A stretch of DNA of 64,000 nt from Casuarius casuarius (lineage: Eukaryota; Chordata; Aves; Casuariiformes; Casuariidae). Of this stretch, positions 61,600 to 64,000 are shown piece after piece. The translations under genes were made by a program, and so were the position numbers. The stretch spans positions 1,871,935 through 1,935,934 of the forward strand of contig PTFA01000038.1 of assembly GCA_003342895.1 (NCBI GenBank). Reading direction: 5' to 3'. A model generated the notes under the pieces. The model did not search any database. It had not been told where the DNA came from and worked only from the letters and a program-made list of their open reading frames with translations. The first letter of the stretch is position 1, and each line of letters starts with the position of its first letter.

Positions 61600-64000
61600 G
61601 ATCAAGATCAATTAAACATAGTTGGACATGATTACTTAATTATGGTAGCTGCTAAGTTGTAGCCTTTGACTCTGTTATATTCAGCTTTGTTCAATATTTA
61701 TATATGCAGAAACAAAAGCTGTGAAAGGTTCTGGATCTTTTTTTTTATTGATGGCACCCCACTGCAAAGCAGCTCCTGCGGTATCTGAGTACTGCGGTGT
61801 ATTCACAGCAGAGACAGACATGCCTGCTGACATTACATCCATCACCCCAGTTTAAGAGGCAGGGAGAAGCTCAAGAAAAAATGCATCTCCTAGAGAACAG
61901 GGAAAAGAATGTCAATTTTAAGATAAATTGCAAAAGGCAGAGAAGCTAAAATTTGCCCTTAGGCCATCCCTAATTAATACCCTCATTATAAACCTGTTAA
62001 GCAAAAGGCTGCTAATTTTTTGTCTTGAGTTGGATATATCACAAAAATAACCATTGCATGATACACAGATATGCCACGTTATACTGGACTTCCTCCAATA
62101 CGATGAAGCTACGATGAAGCTACAGAATAAGTCATGCTGTGTATGCTGTTGTAGTTGTGTTACTGCATAATGAAATAATAAATACAACACAATATTCCAG
62201 AAGTTGTACTGGGCTGAGTAAAACCTTGTTTTATATTTTATCAGCGAGGATTCTTTTTTACCTGTTTTCCTCCAGCAATGAAGCTAAGGCAACCTTGCTG
62301 CTTGTCTTTCTATCAGTCGATCCCTACCAAATTTTGTGTTTGTTAGATGGTTCCATCAAACTTTACAGAATGGCTAAGTTTCATGATTGAGCCTCCTGCT
62401 AATGAATAATGAGGGGAGACAAATGGATAGGCCCACCAAGGGGAGGTCAGCAGCAGGACTTCAGCCACTTCATTAGGTATCAGAAATGGGGAGCTCCATG
62501 CGGGTCCCATCGGTGCTGCCCATGGTTGTGGTGGTGGGTGTCAGCCACAGCCACGGGGTGAAGCCTGGACCTAAGGCAGAGGTGCCTCACTGGTGGTAGG
62601 TGAAGCGCTCAGGGTGAGTTGTTCCCTCTCCTGCTGGTGCTTCTCCGACGGGAGGGCCGATTAGCTTGCTCCAGCAAAGGGCTAGGACAAACCGATGTAG
62701 TGGCAGTGTGGAGAGCTAGGAAATTTGGGTTGAAGCATTTGAGCTTGGGGTTAACATAAGACCATAGATGTAATCATAAATTCTCCTTCTGAAACCAGGT
62801 GTGAACATGTTCTCCTCTGATCTTCACCATGCTTTCTTTATAAAGGTCTTTATCCTTCTTTAGGTCTCTATTAGCTTGGGCTGCTTCTCAGAAAAACACA
62901 TGCCCAAACAATAGTCTGTCTCATGCCCTTTGTACATGTACTTTGGAGATAGTTTTAGCTGACGCATTTTGCTGCCTGGTGACTGATGTGTTATCCCTCA
63001 CCTCATGCACTAGGTAGGCGTAGTCATAAATTCCTCTGGACATTTTAATTGCTTGTTTATCTACCAAGCATGTTACATGCAAGTCAGTGTAAAATGCTTT
63101 TGCTTCGTTATTGTGAGTCTGTAGTCTTGCAGTCACTGTTGGGTTTGGCAGGTTCTGGCAAGGCTCAGCTGTGCTTTCTCTCCACATTGATTTCAACCAG
63201 AAAGGCAAGCGGGTTTTGTGACTGACTGGGGGATCAGCTCTGGGGATATTTCCTGGATGATCTGCTATACAATTCCTGTGCGACTTGCAAGGCGAGTTAC
63301 CTGCTCTCTCAATACCCCTTCTTTAAGGTGGTAGTTACATGTCTTCCTCTGTTCATCACTGTCACCTTCCTCTTCTCCTGCCTTTTTCACCTCTTCAGAT
63401 TGTGAGCTCTTTGGACAGAAATTCTCTGTTGTTCTGAATGGTAAATTGCACTTTGATAATGGGACTCTGGTTTCAGTTGAGGCTGTCTGAACACTGGCTA
63501 CAAATAAATAATATTTATAATACCTTCTAATTTTCATTTTCTCTGTGGTATTCCCTTAGCTTCTCCTAGCTACTCCTGGCATTATAGCATTTTTGATTAG
63601 TTTTGACTAGTACTCCTTCATATTTTAAGACTAATGCACAGCGAGCCATCTGTTTTATATCAGTGAAGTCAACAGCTCTGTGCCATTGGAACCTCAGTAG
63701 ATCTATTCCTTCACAATAAAAACTAAAAATAATTAATAAAATCAAAAGTGAATGTTTTTATTTGGCTAAAATGATCTTTTAAATGCTTACCCAGTTTGAG
63801 GCCCACCAAAACTTAGGAGGTGACTATATTGCACTAACGAGATGGTGTTTTCCAGTCTAGCCTGCCAGACGTCTGCTCCCATGGTGTGTAGAGTCCATCA
63901 AGAAACAATACTGAGTCACACTCACCCTTCTCATTGATTTGAGCATACACAGAGTAGTTCTGACACCACATCCTCTCAGGAGATTAAATATTTGAACACA
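61600..64000. other. Downstream flank, no gene seen
   Basis: By mammalian gene order (SCN11A, SCN10A, SCN5A in the direction of transcription) SCN5A would be expected further downstream, but no sodium channel exon is present here. A GC-richer patch at 62430-62700 has no recognised content. Confidence 0.5.

Noticed and set aside
61600..64000. Search for the start of a neighbouring SCN5A
   Set aside because: No exon 1-like block ([12 protein letters not shown]) on either strand in this stretch.

Overview
The window looks like bird genomic DNA. It holds four chicken-repeat-1 (CR1) retroposon fragments, three of them with the 3' octamer repeat ATTCTGTG or ATTCTATG, and one large multi-exon vertebrate gene with unusually short introns. 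No bacterial, viral or organellar gene is recognisable.

Layout. Positions 1-25535 are intergenic: AT-rich DNA, CR1 copies at about 2485-3475, 18184-18842 and 20990-21236, a very old repeat at about 17540-17945, and scattered simple repeats. I could support no coding exon there. Positions 25586-61483 carry a complete voltage-gated sodium channel alpha-subunit gene on the + strand. I assembled 27 coding exons from family homology, splice sites and phase. They join without a frame break into 5997 nt, a 1998-residue protein plus stop. Many exon lengths (119, 129, 92, 142, 198, 239, 174, 54, 138, 105, 271 nt) are those I recall for human SCN5A. A polyadenylation signal lies about 100 nt past the stop. 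Positions 61600-64000 are intergenic with no recognisable gene.

The protein has four six-helix domains, the DEKA selectivity ring (D367, E909, K1414, A1708), four arginine-rich S4 sensors, the IFM inactivation particle (1480-1482), an ankyrin-binding-type segment, an IQ motif and a PPxY motif. It belongs to the SCN5A/SCN10A/SCN11A subfamily. The N-terminus, the first S3-S4 loop and part of the tail favour SCN10A (Nav1.8), but other parts resemble SCN5A or SCN11A, so the paralogue name is provisional.

Most interesting observations: a decayed second exon 5 (adult type) just downstream of the surviving neonatal-type exon; two AT-AC introns of different spliceosomal classes; a CR1 insertion ending 11 nt before exon 11, so the branch point and most of the polypyrimidine tract must be retroposon-derived; a near-palindromic T-box site in intron 14, where the human gene has a cardiac enhancer; a cysteine at the tetrodotoxin-determining position; and a lysine/arginine-rich insertion beside the domain II voltage sensor.
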